From positions 9,869,503-9,933,502 of the forward strand of contig NC_045143.1 in NCBI RefSeq assembly GCF_008831285.2: a stretch of DNA of 64,000 bases, written 5' to 3'. Positions 30,864 through 43,669 of the stretch are shown in pieces. Origin of the DNA: Nymphaea colorata (Eukaryota > Streptophyta > Magnoliopsida > Nymphaeales > Nymphaeaceae). Within the stretch, counting starts at the first letter, position 1. Each line of letters opens with the position of its first letter. The position numbers were made by a program, and so were the translations under genes. The notes under the pieces were generated by a model. It ran no database searches, was not told the DNA's origin, and saw nothing but the letters and a program-made list of their open reading frames with translations.

Positions 30864-33800
30864 TTCAGTGGAATTCATCGCCATCACTCAGTCACAATGA
30901 AACTGAGAGGCTCAAGATCAGTTCGCTCTTAATTCGGTTCATTTTTCTTTTTTCCTTTTCTGCAACTTTATCGCCGTTAATTTGTACATCAGACGATGTA
31001 GGTTCTGATACGAAAATGAATAATTCATAAGATTTCATTTGGTTTAAATTTCGTTCGTTCTCTCTATTTATAAGAATATGTATATCACCACTAATACAGT
31101 TACAGTTGGGGAAAATTGTCATGTTTCACAAAGAACACTAATAAAAGAACGTCAAGGAGAGACAAGAACACTAAAGAAAAAATGACAAGAGGTAAAAAGG
31201 TGAACCCGAAACTCAACCACCTTTACACTCTAGGTGCATACACACATAACGAGAGAGAGTGTGTGTGTGGAAAAGGTTTATGGTTAATTAAAAATATCTT
31301 AATCATAACTTAGTCAGTACTATTAATGACAACAAACTACATGATCAAAAACAAACTACATGTTTATAGGCCCTTAGTTCGACCAACTATGTTTTACTCC
31401 TTTCCTTGTTCTTTAAAAGAATTGAAACATTAACTGAAAAAAAATCTCAAATCCATAACTTTTACGCTACAGTATGGATTTGAAGTCTATAATTTAATAA
31501 AATTGTGATTTCAGGTACCGTGGATTTAAAATCCCCTCGGACCTTAGATCGGCAGAAAAACAAATACGACCTTAATAAATGAATTAACTTGTTGGTCAAG
31601 CAAAGACTTGGGTTTGGACTGTGGACTAAGGACTTGAGGCTCAAATCGCGGACTAACGCCATATTTATTACGTTAAGCTTCAGTATGTGGTCGGCTGGTT
31701 CGACAAGTCAAGAACTGACTCGCTTTGGGAAGCATGTAGGCCATGCAACGACCCAGCTACTCTTCCCATGCCTTAATGCTTGAAAATGATACTGAATCTC
31801 CATCAATCAAGTAGCTTCCGAGAAAATGCATGACCCAGATCGTTCCCCTCGCTTTTGAATACTCACACCCCAATCAGTTGCTAATGACAAATATTTATGG
31901 CCAATTAATTATCAACCCTTTCACTGCTTTTATGATCGATCTATGTTATTAACATTTTAAGAAGCATAGCATAATCAGTTGCCCACTACAATTTTTTAAC
32001 CAAAAAAATGGATTCTTTTGTTAGGAATTAAAATAATAGAAAAGAAAAGGACGTAAAGGGGTGTAATGCAATAAAAGAAAAGGTAAGTGATGAATTCCCT
32101 ATCTTAAACCGCCGGCTTTTTCTATGGGACCGGAGCAGCCTTTAATTGTCTTTTCAGGCAACATAGATCCAAACTCGGGGATCGGTTAATCCATATACTT
32201 ACTAAGATAGAACACAGTGGGCGCAAATGTTTTACCCCATACATTCCCTTGTGGCAAGATCTGGATCCAATTTATCTTAGAGTTCCAATACGAAGTGCCT
32301 TTCAATGTATTGATTAACAAAGCATTTTATTTACATAATCTCGCAAATTACTTTTAAACTGACTATTTTACTTTTTCGAAAACCTTAAGAGGGAGGGACC
32401 ATAAAGTATTCTGACAATTTTCACATGTGGTATGCAGCCATCGTTTGCAACGCAATAATTTCGCAAGTCCGTTTCCAGATAATTATAGTTGTCAATAAAT
32501 TGTTCCCTGTACCCACACCAACCAGCCTCAATATGAACCACAAATTTAGGGATCCCAATATATCTGCATTCTAAAAACAACGAATATGAAAAAAAATTAA
32601 TATCCGATTAAAAAAATGAATCAGATTCAGATTTAAGAAGTGACATTGGGTCAGATGTAAAAGTCAGATTCAGATTGTGAAATCAAATTTCGGATTTTAG
32701 ATTCAAATTCAGATATGATTTTTCTATTTGAGACTGAATATGCGACTATCCAAAAGAATGGACATGGTTAAGAGTATATTATATTATAATATGATCTGTT
32801 GACATTCCTATAATTTGAAATTGAACGTCTTACATGTTTTTAATTGATCTAAAGCAGTAGTTTTACAGTTACATATGCAATCTCCATTTAATTTCCGTGC
32901 ACATTCCTGCTCCATCTACGTAGTATATAGTAACTGAAGGGTCCAAATCAGAATCTGATTAGCCAGGATTCTGGAAAGGATCTGCAAGATTGTGGTGATA
33001 ATAAATTATTGAATCCACATTCTTTTCCGCCTTTCGTGCCCAAATTTAAAAGATTATCCAAGTCAATATATATATATATATCTACATTTGATTAAATTTC
33101 TGCAACATTCACATTTGGGATTGCGAAGCTTCATCGAATTGGAGAGTATCAAAATTACTCATATGATGCATGTGGTGATGGCTATATGCAACTCAAATTT
33201 GAATTGTTTACATCTCTGTCTGCCAGTCGGCTTCCTCCAAACAATTGCCAACCCCATTTCAGGTGGGGCTGCTCATTCATTCATGCAACAAGTGTCCAGG
33301 GAGCACATGCATGTAGCCATTTCTTTCAGACATGGTAGGCCCCTGGAAAGTTGGGGAACTACCAGACCCACCCAGTGTTTACTTTATCTCTAGGAAGGTT
33401 TCTGCCATAAAAGATCTGAAATATCGCCATTTCTGTTTGATTGAGAGACATGGTTTCTTAAAACTAAGTGTGAGTCTTTTTTGCTCTCTCTTCCTCGGAT
33501 CAAAGAGCTGATCAGGATACATAAATGCATGCTAGGAAGGGATGTCAATATATCTGATTTTGATATCATATCCAATCCAAACTTTCCAAAAAAAATAGAT
33601 ATGAAAAAAAAAGTTAATATCTGATTAAGAAATCAGATTAGATGCAGATTTAAGAAAGGATAACCAATTAGATTTAAATTCGGATGACATAAATATCCGA
33701 TCCGATTCAGGTTCGGATCAGATTTAGTTTTTAAATAAATATTCTACACCCAATGCTCTTATATTTTTGAAAAGACACAAGATTTGGTTCAAAAAATTGG

Positions 33801-34440
33801 ATTTTGGATTCAAAAATGAATGTAAAAAAACGGATTCAAATTGGTTTCAAATTGTAAAATATTCTGATACGACTTTTTTTTGTTCACATTCGATTCTAAA
33901 ATTGAATTTGAATATGTGAATATCCAATAAGGTGGATATTTTTAAAGGTATATCCAATTTGAATCTGCTAACAAACAAGCGCTGCTATGGTTCCAGGTAC
34001 CTAAATGCAGGGGAATCAGATTTTGCTCTCCAAAATATTTCAGTCTTATTCGTGTTATAATATAGAAGCCATTAAGTGAAAATAACGGTCGCGAGTATAT
34101 TTTGAATACCAAAATGCAGGAAATTATATTTTGCTGCTCAAAAAATTTGGCTGCATGATGGCTGCGGGCTATTCGGGTGACTGTCAAAATATGTACTACG
34201 TAAGTCTATAGCGGCCAAGTTCTTCTAAAGAGCTTTAATCAACATCAACCTGGAATCCAGGGGAAGCGATCGCACATTTTCCAGCTCCTTAGTAGCAAAA
34301 AAAGCATTAGTTATTTATAGAAGAATCACCTCTCATCTCCTTCTATTATCCTTTCTGACTATTGTTTGCAGAGCAGGAGTCGTTTCGATGTCTTTGGTCA
34401 CATATTATAGCTTGAAGAAAATCCTAATTGTTTTGATAGA
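30864..34440. other. B-C intergenic block (copy 2)
   Basis: No gene is supported. It starts with the conserved B 3' flank (30864-31070) and then follows 10090-12990 in order, with several indels. It contains GATTCAGATT-type degenerate tracts at 32570-32810 and 33545-33960. Confidence 0.55.
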
Positions 34441-34930
34441 ACTTGTTGCGGAAACCATCTGGGCCAGGGGCTGAGTCTCTATCGGCATGGCCTTAAGAAG
34501 CAACACATTCTCCTCTTTAGAGGCTGTAAGTCTCTCGACCAAGTTACACAGCTCTCCACTAGCATTGACAACTGCAAGTAGATCTTAAAAGTGTTGTGTG
34601 CATCTCAAGATCACCTCTTGGGGGTCCATATTGAATTAATTCTCATGCATATCTTAAGTATTTTATTCTTTCCCTCTTGCTACTAATAAATTAGCTCATT
34701 CAATTTCCTCTTTGGTTATAGCCTTAAGAAGTAACAGATTCTCCTGTTTAGAGTCCTTCAGGTAAGATAGAGCACTCTAGACTGGCATTGTCAGCTAGAT
34801 TATCATGTATATATTAAGTATATTTTTGTTCTTTCTCCTACTGTCATTAATAGATTCTTGCTAGGTATTCATGTCTATGGTAAAAAAGCCTACAAAGTAC
34901 ATGATCTAGACAATGAAGAAGACATTTCCA
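34440..34930 (+). mobile_element. ~190-bp modules and copia integrase-end fragment
   Basis: Two diverged modules (34480-34640 and 34700-34830) are followed by TTGCTAGGTATTCATGTCTATGG, encoding a broken LGIHVYGKKAYKVHDLDNE. The SRDV part is replaced by other sequence after 34915. It is a relic. Confidence 0.65.
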
Positions 34931-35270
34931 TTCAATCAGGTTTCTTGTGCTTTATCTCTTATAAACCCCAAGATTACTACTATTCCCAAAGATGATGAAG
35001 ATATTTCAGTGCACAATCTTGATAAAATCTGGAATCCTTCTGCTCTATGTGTTTAGAGATTTTAGGAAACTTCCTTCATGCTTATCATATGTTAAGGGAA
35101 ATATTATTTTTCCTTCAAGCAATTCAAAAATGCAAACTCCTGTCAATGAGACTGTTGAGCAGCCACATTACTTTGTCTTCTCCTTTTCTTAAAAAACTTC
35201 CTACATAATTAAGGAACCTTCAGGCACATCGTATTAGGTGGACATACGGATTTTATTCATTACACTCAAT
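34930..35270 (+). other. Conserved fragment upstream of C2, possible copia linker
   Basis: This piece occurs three times, here, at 59100-59345 (+) and at 46130-46330 (-), always upstream of a C gene and lacking before C1. Frames over it read SGILLL.VFRD.RKLPSCLSYVKGN and MQTPVNE with frame slips between copies. It follows the copia integrase end, so it may be polyprotein linker sequence. I do not recognise it further. Confidence 0.4.
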
Positions 35271-35641
35271 TTACTTTGCACTTGCCTCCAAAATCATCCT
35301 TTTTACAAAAAGGGTAACTTGTTCCACCGCGGTATAATGAAAATATATGTGCTCCGCAAAATTTAAAATAATGAGTCATGGCATCTAAAATTGGAATTGA
35401 GAGAGAGAGAGAGAGAGGACCTGAAGTCGGTCCTTTCCGCTACAGGTGCTTAACTCGGACATATCCGGCCGAGCATTTGAATTCAAACGCTTAAAAGAAC
35501 AAGAATTGAAAAGAAGAAGAAGAAGAAGAAAGGGCCAGTACACGCGTATTGACCCGAAATGTTTCTCTCTCTAAAACATGAAGCTAAAGCAGGCAGAAAT
35601 AAAAACAAATTTGAGCCATTGAATAAACGACCATCTTTTTC

Positions 35642-35644
<3 letters not shown>

Positions 35645-35672
<28 letters not shown>

Positions 35673-35682
35673 AAGAAGAAGG
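35645..35682. repeat. (GAA)n microsatellite in C2 upstream region
   Basis: About 12 AAG units replace the short AAGAAA stretch found at the same place upstream of C1, C3 and C4, about 50-90 bp before the TATA box. Confidence 0.9.
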
Positions 35683-35730
35683 AGAAAGGGATTTAACAAA
35701 ATCCAACTGCTTAGTTCTGTCTCCATCTTC

Positions 35731-35738
35731 TATATATA
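35731..35738 (+). promoter_or_regulatory. TATA box of C2
   Basis: TTCTATATATACTCATGCC stands at the same place as in C1, C3 and C4, 186 bp before the ATG. Confidence 0.6.
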
Positions 35739-35916
35739 CTCATGCCTCATTCCCTCGCCAACGAATCATATCATCTTTCTGCAGTCCCCTTCGAGAAGGA
35801 CAAGGCATACTCTCCCCGTTATCCATCCCCATCTCTTCTGCCCTTCACAGATTTCAGTAACCATCCACCACAGAAGAAGAAACAAGCCACCATCCCCATT
35901 TCGCCTTCACTTTCCA

Positions 35917-36255
35917 ATGGCGTCCTCAATGAAGAAAGGCATTGCGGTTTCCGTCATGGCTTGCGTCCTCCTCTGCATGTGCGTTCGGACGCTTGAAGGA
36001 GCAAGGCCACTTGAAGACAATCACATATCGAAGACGAAGGAGAAAAGAAGCTGGTTGCTGTTCGAGTCGCTGCAGAAGGGCCAGTTGACTCCATCTGGGC
36101 CATCTTGCAACACCACTACCCCCGGAGGAGGGAGCCGCCCGTGCGCCCTCAATGAGATGCACTTTGCCGCCGCCGGCCGCCGTGGCCTACCGGACGCTTC
36201 CCATGGTCGCCATCATCGTCAACCTTGGGACGCCTATTCTGCGAGTTTCATTTGA
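35917..36255 (+). CDS. Small secreted peptide precursor, lineage C (C2)
   Basis: This single-exon protein has 112 residues, the same length as C1. The signal peptide begins MASSMKKG and ends LEGA before RPLED. The spacer is KEKRSWLLFESLQKG, then TPSGPSC. Cys64 and Cys76 enclose NTTTPGGGSRP. The core is ALNEMHFAAAGRR, the tail is His-rich and ends YSASFI. It differs from C1 mainly in the signal peptide, spacer and tail, while the core from PSGPSC to AAGRR is almost unchanged, which suggests the core is the selected part. The same SGPS and paired-Cys features apply as in C1. Its start, MASSM, is shared with lineages A and B. Confidence 0.82.
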   Translation: MASSMKKGIAVSVMACVLLCMCVRTLEGARPLEDNHISKTKEKRSWLLFESLQKGQLTPSGPSCNTTTPGGGSRPCALNEMHFAAAGRRGLPDASHGRHHRQPWDAYSASFI

Positions 36256-38440
36256 GGTTGTCCGCAAGGAATCTGCAACAGCACCTGTTGTTTCTCCACA
36301 CGGAGACGAAAGGAGGTCACCATGATCATAACAAGTCTTAGGACGAGAAGCTTACTATTTCTATAATTTTCATTCCTTTTGTAATTATTTATTGTGTTAC
36401 AAAATCAGGTTTTGATATATAATTGAGAAGCATTTCTTGTTTTGCAAATTCTGTTCATCTCGACGTTAAAGGGGTATCACAGTAAAGTAAAGGTATTTTT
36501 TGCCCCTAGCCGCCTACTCTCTTTCTCTTACTGTATCTAGGGGACCTTTTGTCTCTAATTATTGTATTTAGAGGACTTTTTATCTCTAAATTTTGATATA
36601 CATTCTCATTTTATCGGCTCTCTTTCTCTAATCTCATCATTCTGTTATGGCTTTATTAGAATGATGGAACTGAGATCTGTAACAGGTTGGCTGTTTCCCT
36701 GATTGGATTTACGTGGATATATAAACGATGAATTTGTCATGGTCGAAGAAACAGGTAACTTAAATACTTAGAACATCTTACACGAAGATGTAAGACAATG
36801 AATTCAAAATTTGACTCTTCATAGGCCATTAAAAGCCAGAGCACGAAGTCTTAACCCCAAAGAAGAAAATGACTAATACTAGCGCATGTCTGTGGCCTTG
36901 TCCACAAAAATTGCTTGTCGTAATCCACAGGGATTGTGTAGTGCATGTTTCATTCCACCATGCATTGATAGATACAGCAAAAATCTTTATATTTAATCTT
37001 TTCTTCTATTCTGAAAATTATTTTTAAATTCGGTCCGGAAGAGCTTCATGGATTTTCAGACAAATATTTTACATCAGAATGATTTAACCTAGATATAATG
37101 TTTCAATCTATCTAGCTAAATCTGTGGATGACATTTGTATAGTTGGATTAAAAGATTGTAAATGAAAAAAGAAAAACTCATGACTTGTAAACTTCTTCAC
37201 ACGTACGTACAATATGTACGTCCAAAATTATACGGATTAGCCAAAGCTTTGACATTGACTATTTTATTATTGATTAAGAAACGCAGTTCATTGTGGTTTA
37301 TTATTCATGCATGCTTTTCATGGCTCTAAAGCCAAAACAGTCTGTGGAGCTTCTTCTTGGTTTTAGAGAATGTCTTTCATAACATTAGAAGTCAAGGTCC
37401 CCAACGCTTCTCTTTCTGATACTATTCTTGATCTTGTCGTGGGAGACGGCTATTTTCATGCTTTATAAAGTAACACGTAAATACTTTTAACTCCGTACTT
37501 CAAAACGTATAATATGTAAGCAAATTAATTAATGTTACGAACAATATTTATTTTAAGAACTGATTTTTAGACTATCAATCACATAGATTGGATTCACTTG
37601 AATTTTTTTCTGAACATCTAAGTAAAGGTATCATATGTAATGTAGGCATATTTAATTAAGCTTTATATAATTATAAGAAACTGGAATATCACTTCCATTA
37701 TTCGTGAAGTTTTTTTTTAATATTCATTATGAAGGTTTATTCCCTAATAAATATTCATAAAAAAGAGATACAATATTAGAGACAATAATAAGCGTTACTT
37801 TGTCATGCTATATATATATATATATAATGCAGTTATTCTATTGGCTTTTTCTTTGCTTGGCATCTCAATTGCCATATTTTTTTCCCAGTGACTTAGGACT
37901 GGTTAAAACAATTCTCATAATTAAGTAGTAAGTATTATATATATATATATATATATGTATATGTATATATATACATATTAATTTTTAACTCTAATGTTAG
38001 GATTTGTGTGCCTGACATTTTTATAAGAAAAAGGAAATTAAGTCGAAACTAAATATCATACTGATGATTATCTTACGGAGTTGGAAAAATGCAGAGGAAA
38101 AAGGCGAAATGGCACTAACGTACACTTCTCCCAAAACGTGTCAAGACTTCTATCTTTTGGCTTTGTTGGTCTGCGGAATACTTTTTCTTCCTTTCGGACT
38201 TTGTAAATGGCCAGAAAGTGTGGCGTTGTCCCCCGAATCAGATCGTCGTTTCTCAGCGAGATGATACTTTATAACAAATACAAGGACTCCTAGTCAAAAA
38301 CTGCAAGTATTCATCTTCATAGTTTAGGCGGCAGCTTTAGACCTTTCTATATATATATATATATATATAGAAAGAAAGAGAGAGAGAGAGAGAAAAAGAA
38401 AGAGAGAGAGGCAAGTGAATGGTAAAAGTTCACTCATAAA
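36256..38440 (+). other. Conserved 3' flank of C2
   Basis: This follows the C1, C3 and C4 flanks, with (TA)n tracts near 37810 and 37940 and a (TA)n(GA)n tract at about 38347-38410. It shares with the C4 flank (62090-62430) a stretch beginning TAATGTTAGGATT.GTGTGCC. An open frame of 66 codons at 38064-38264 is interrupted by a stop in the C4 copy, so it is not called. Confidence 0.5.
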
Positions 38441-38699
38441 GGCCGACGTTTGATTTATGACGGTGGACAGTTGACAGATCAACAAAAAAAAATATGTGAA
38501 GTAATATTAAATGATGAAAATGTGTCAAGTAATACTAAATCTGATTTTATTGCTGGCAAAAGGACGAGGAAAATATACATCTACAGCATGCACCGGATTT
38601 TATCAGTTTTCAAAAAATAGTCTCTCTAGCTATAACATAAAACGTAATTAAACTTATATTTTGGTACAACGAAGAAGGTTAAATCTCTGAAACATGTTT

Positions 38700-40480
38700 T
38701 TCAAAATTTGATAGGGGCCATCTGCAAAATGGAAAAATGGAATGTTGAAGAAAGGAAAGTCTGTGGCCTTTCATTGTGATTCGATGCTGATGTTCTTTGT
38801 TGAACGGCGGAAGGCCCTTGTATTAATTCTTCAGTGATTCGATTGATGTTGATGGTTTCACTGCAACTTCAAACGAACTATTTTTAATTTAATGTCAAAC
38901 TGCTTGTTTCTGTTTTTCTAATTTATGTTGTTACTTATCTAGTTATTTTTTGATGTTGTCGCATTAGTTTTTTCAATTATTTTAATTTTTCCTTTTTTTG
39001 AATTTTTATTCAAAATTTAAAAATTTACCATATTTTTGGCTTTTTTTTTCAATTTTTCAAGCTCTCTCAAAACGTATTAAACACGCCATGACCAGCCCTG
39101 GGCAGTAAATACCGTTTGATCTATCATTCACCCGCCCAACCACAAACACATGCCCAACACATTTATTGCAATGCCCAACACATTTATTGCAAGAACATAA
39201 AATAGCTAGTTGAAGTTGAAATAATTAGACATTCAGATGATATAATAAAGCAAATTTGGCTGAGTCCCACTGCCCATTCAACTCAATTGATTCAGCTGTT
39301 ATCTGTTTGATGTTTGATGCAGCCCATGTTATGGCTTTGAAGCACTGTTGTGAAACTCAGCTTGAATCTGTCTATCGATTCGAATCCAATTGGTGTACGT
39401 GTTCGGTGTATGCGTTATTTTTCTTTATTTTCTTTCAATATCTTAAAGTTTTTCTCCTTTTAATTAAATTCTAACCTTTTTCATTTATAACATAAATACA
39501 AAGCATAGAAACACTTGCCACCAATTCTATTTTAACTGAGGAATTAAGCATAAAACCCTTAAAGTTAGGATTGGAGTTACGAATTTTTCATGAGGAAAGC
39601 CGAATTGTAGTTTCAAATTTTTGATAAAAACATAATATCATTTTTCAAAATTTTTGTATAGGATAAATGAAATTTTTTAAAATTTACAGGTAAGTTTTTA
39701 TTTTTTACTTTTTATTTTTATTATTATTATTTTTAAGGAGGACCAAAACCCCTACCAACTCCTCTGGCTTTAAAGCCATATATCCATATGCCTATAAGGT
39801 TAAACATTATCCCACCACTAGGTGTGAGTTTTATTTGGACTCATGTATTAAAACTTGCGTGGTGAGTGCCAAACTGTCTATGTGCGCAGTCCTATGCATA
39901 ATTTTAATTATCAAAATACCCCTAATAAAGCAAAAAAAAAAAAGAAGATTTTTAAAAGAACGAAACATAAATTATCAAAATGTTAAAAATTCTAAAATGT
40001 ACATTTTTTATAAATAATTTCTAAAATATTCCAATATATTTGTTGGGTACCACACCCCCATGTGCACACAACTTGAGTTTCTAATTCAACTCTCTAAAAT
40101 AAGCAACTACCTTCGGGCTCCGTAAGGGCAAATTAATCGAATAATGAGATCATGTTTTTCTTTGGTCTACTTTGAAGAAGAGAAAGCGTGTGGAAAATAG
40201 TTACATCTCAGGCAAGAGCTTGTACATATTTGAATTCGCGGTTGAACAGATATTGGTCAAGAGCTGACTCACTTTGGCTAAGACTGAACCAACAACTAAG
40301 ATAGCTTATGACTCGACCCGACCATTGGAGCTTGCCTTCCAGTGAATAGCTAGTCCAACTTCCCTAGGCAGAGTAGGCAGGAACAAAAAATGGAACTTCT
40401 CAGCTGAATATATGCATAGGCCCGTGTAACTTATGCGCGCACATCCATGTATATGGATAGGAAGCTGTGCATGCACCAGT
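38700..40480 (-). repeat. Diverged inverted copy of the X/A-upstream block
   Basis: About 38880-39530 reads as the reverse of repeat X (CCATGTTATGGCTTTGAAGC, TCGATTCGAATCCAATTGG). About 39540-39780 matches the reverse of the adjacent A/T-rich block, and 40240-40290 matches the X start. The stretch 38710-38880 also matches 62710-62860, placing the edge of the C2 and C4 flanks here. No gene is seen. Confidence 0.5.
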
Positions 40481-40580
40481 GCAACTGCAGGTCGGCAGTT
40501 GCCCACACTAGTTTCACAAACTTTATTTATTTTTATGTTAATAATTTTATATGTTTGTTATATATATATATATATATATA

Positions 40581-40726
40581 TGTTAATATTTTAAGGTTAT
40601 TGAACCCACCAACCAAAATTCTTTTCTCCGTTACCTTTTTAGGTAACCATCAATCTCTCTCTCCCACAAAATTAATGAGTGTCTAATATCTTCAATTTCT
40701 CTTTCTTATAACCTTAAAATATTAAC
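40581..40726. repeat. Hairpin element with 20-bp inverted ends (MITE-like)
   Basis: TGTTAATATTTTAAGGTTAT at 40581-40600 is the reverse complement of 40707-40726, and (TA)n tracts lie on both outer sides. The size of about 146 bp, a stem and no coding capacity fit a small miniature inverted-repeat element inserted in a TA repeat. Confidence 0.55.
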
Positions 40727-40729
40727 ATA

Positions 40730-41102
40730 TATATATATATATATATATATATTTGCACATGAGAAAGGTGCTAGGGCGGTGGGAAGATCTTACGGCCTGT
40801 AAGTCATCTTTCTCACATGTATAATGTAATATTAATTACTATTGGATGTCAAAAAAATTTGTGAACTTTTTAGGATGTCCATACAATTGCCCCACTTACT
40901 TTGTTTTCTTCTCTTTTCTTTCATTTTAGCTCTGAAGAAACTAAGTAATTAAAATTACAAGTCTAAGCTGCATGTCATGCAATCTGATGGTAAGATACAA
41001 ATTAAAATTTTGTTACTTTTTTTTTACATATATATATATATATACCTAATATATATGAAAAATAAATATTTCGAATGAAATAAATATAACATAATATTCA
41101 AA
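40730..41102. other. Flank shared with 18540-18745 (inverted)
   Basis: Apart from the (TA)n tracts, this is the mirror of the sequence right of the first inverted-repeat transposon, with GGAAGATCTTACGGCCTGTAAG and CACATGTATAATGTAATATT landmarks. No gene is seen. Confidence 0.55.
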
Positions 41103-43345
41103 TTAACTAGAACTTTGTTTTCCCTGGCAATACATGAAAGGTTCAATATTAGAAGCAGCAGGTTATTGTCCAAATAAGGTGAAATTATGATTTTAGCTAA
41201 AAAGGAGAAACTTCCAGAAACTTGCGCGAAAGGAGTTGGCTGGAAGTGAGATTATTGGCTAGATTGTTAATGACTAAAATGCTCTTAGTTGTTCACATTG
41301 AAAAGAAAATTTTTTTGTGAAAGACAAAATTGAAAATAGAAAAAAATAAAAAAACTATGGAGGACATTTCTTTTTAATAAAATACCAAAACGTCTTTCTC
41401 TTTTTTACTGCGCCCGACACACGTAACTTTCTCTCCAACGATGCGTTGGAATTTTTAATCAAGAGGTTCGACTTTTACAATATTCCCGTATACTATATGG
41501 TCCCAATCATATGCATTACAAGTTTATTAATCAAATTTGGCTAACTAAATACTTTCATGCTTTTCATGAAAGTCATGTTCCCTTTTCATAAAACATTGCC
41601 TAATAAAAAATCATCTTCGCAAAAGATTTTATGCTTTTGTAGACGACACTCACTTTGTGCTCGACAAGATGTTTGGTTCTCTAAACTTTAGAGAGGAGGT
41701 CAAAGTTTCTAAACTTTACAGTGCCGGTTGCTTGGATGATGGCTAAAGTTTAATTTGCTTTTGACTAGGGATGTTAATAAGTTTGATTTAGATCTGAAAT
41801 CCAACCAAACCGCATAAATAAAATAGGATATGAAAAAAAAAATGACATCAATTACGATTCAGATATAAGAAATGAAATCCGATCAGATTTGGATTCCAGT
41901 AAATATTATTGGATTTGGATTTGAATCGAATATAGTTTTGGGCAAACATGGTGTCTATAACATGGTTTTGAATTTGATTTGCAAATCAGATTTGTATTTG
42001 GATGTTAACACAAAAATCATGTTTGGATCGGATTCAGATTATGAATTCAGATTTTTTTTTTATTCAGACATGGTGTAGATTTTTCTTCATCTGAATTCGA
42101 ATATGAATCCAAATCCAAATATATAGATATATGAAACAAGGATATGACAAAATGTATATTCAATTCAAGTCTGGTCCACTGACATTCCTACTTTTGACAA
42201 AGATTTTGTCAATGAAAAGGAAAAACTTGGGCAAGTTTAGACAAAGTTTTTTCTTGCTTTTATAATTAAAACATTTGCCTCAATGTTTCCTAGCAATCTT
42301 TTTTGTCATGTTGGTGGTATTAGGTTAAAAGCATAGACTTGGCCCATCATATTTGGAATTTGTGAACAAAGCTACAATGTGAATCAAATCTAACTTTGTT
42401 ATATACACTTGGTGGATTTCATCAGAAGCAACCAAGACTCTCCAACAACTCCGCTATCTCTCACGACATTTCAACAAAATTTTTTGTTTACATTGGCATA
42501 ACAAATGTTTTATCAACTAATTATAAAAAAAAAAAATTGTTCTCATTGGAAAAGATTGTCCATGATTTGCTTGATTTTACAGCTCCTTCCACTTAATTGT
42601 TGTGTTTATAAAAACAACAAAAAGCTTTGTCTAAACTAAACTTTGCCTAAGCTTTTTTGACAGACAAAATCTTTGTCAAAAGCAAAACTTTTGTGATTTT
42701 GTCATCATTCAAGCAACCGGCCCGGTAAAGACTTGCTCGCTCGTTCTCATTTTCTGTTTAGGGCGAAACTTCTACCTTCTTTCGAAGGTTTTGGAAAACG
42801 AAAGTCTTGTGAAGCGCAAGGTGAGTGTCTTGTACAAAAGTAGAAAAACTTTTGCGACGATGATTTTTTTATTAGGCAATGTTTTAAGCAAAGGGAACAT
42901 GACTTTCATGCAAAGCACGAAGCTTTTTAATCAGCCAAAGTTGATTAATAAAAATGTAATGCATATGATTGAGACCACATAGCATAAATAAAGATTGTAA
43001 GAGGCAAACCTTTTTGACTAAAAATTCGCAGACATCGTTGGACGGGTGAAGCGAGCGATGGCCGGCGTTGGGAGTCAAAACTACGGCACGCTCGACGACG
43101 AACAAGTTTGGAAGTTTCTCCTTTTTAGCTAAAACAGTGGCAATTGTAACACCCATGTTAGAAGGTTCAGATGGAACATTAGAAAGGCCAGAAGGTATTG
43201 GCTTTAACTTTAAGGCCCTTAAGCATGGCTTAATGGAGGAAAAGTCTTTAGAGGACACATATAAATTCACCTTATTTTGACAATAACCTGCCGTCTCTTA
43301 AATTGAACATTTCATGTAATGTCAAAAAAAAAAAACTTCTAGTTA
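41103..43345. mobile_element. Inverted-repeat DNA transposon, ~2.2 kb (copy 2, inverted)
   Basis: This is the reverse-complement copy of 16213-18420 with the same outer and inner inverted pairs (CAGGTTATTGTCCAAATAAGG at 41159 and CCTTATTTTGACAATAACCTG at 43271). The end toward C3 retains a longer version of the frame around 42884-43270, but there is no transposase. It lies between C3 and the junction zone, as copy 1 lies after C1, which links the two arms. Confidence 0.65.
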
Positions 43346-43632
43346 CTTTGAAAATATATGCATATATGTTGTCGTATACCAAATGTTTTGAGTGGATAAA
43401 AATTAAAACTTTATCACTAAAAACAGCCGACACATGAGCATTAGTATGCTCGTGATACAACAACACTTCATAGTGTTTTCACCAACTATTTATGGGGATT
43501 TTAGCCACGAATACACACATATATATATATGTATATTGTAACATAGCCTTTTCTATGGTATTGTTCTCTCTGGAAACACAAAATTTATGTTATCATATAT
43601 TTCTAAGAGAGCTTTATAGACATAGTAACGTT

Positions 43633-43669
<37 letters not shown>

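Noticed and set aside
38064-38264. 66-codon plus-strand frame with a hydrophobic stretch, in the C2 3' flank
   Set aside because: The homologous sequence after C4 (about 62160-62360) has a stop and frame changes, so it is not under coding constraint.
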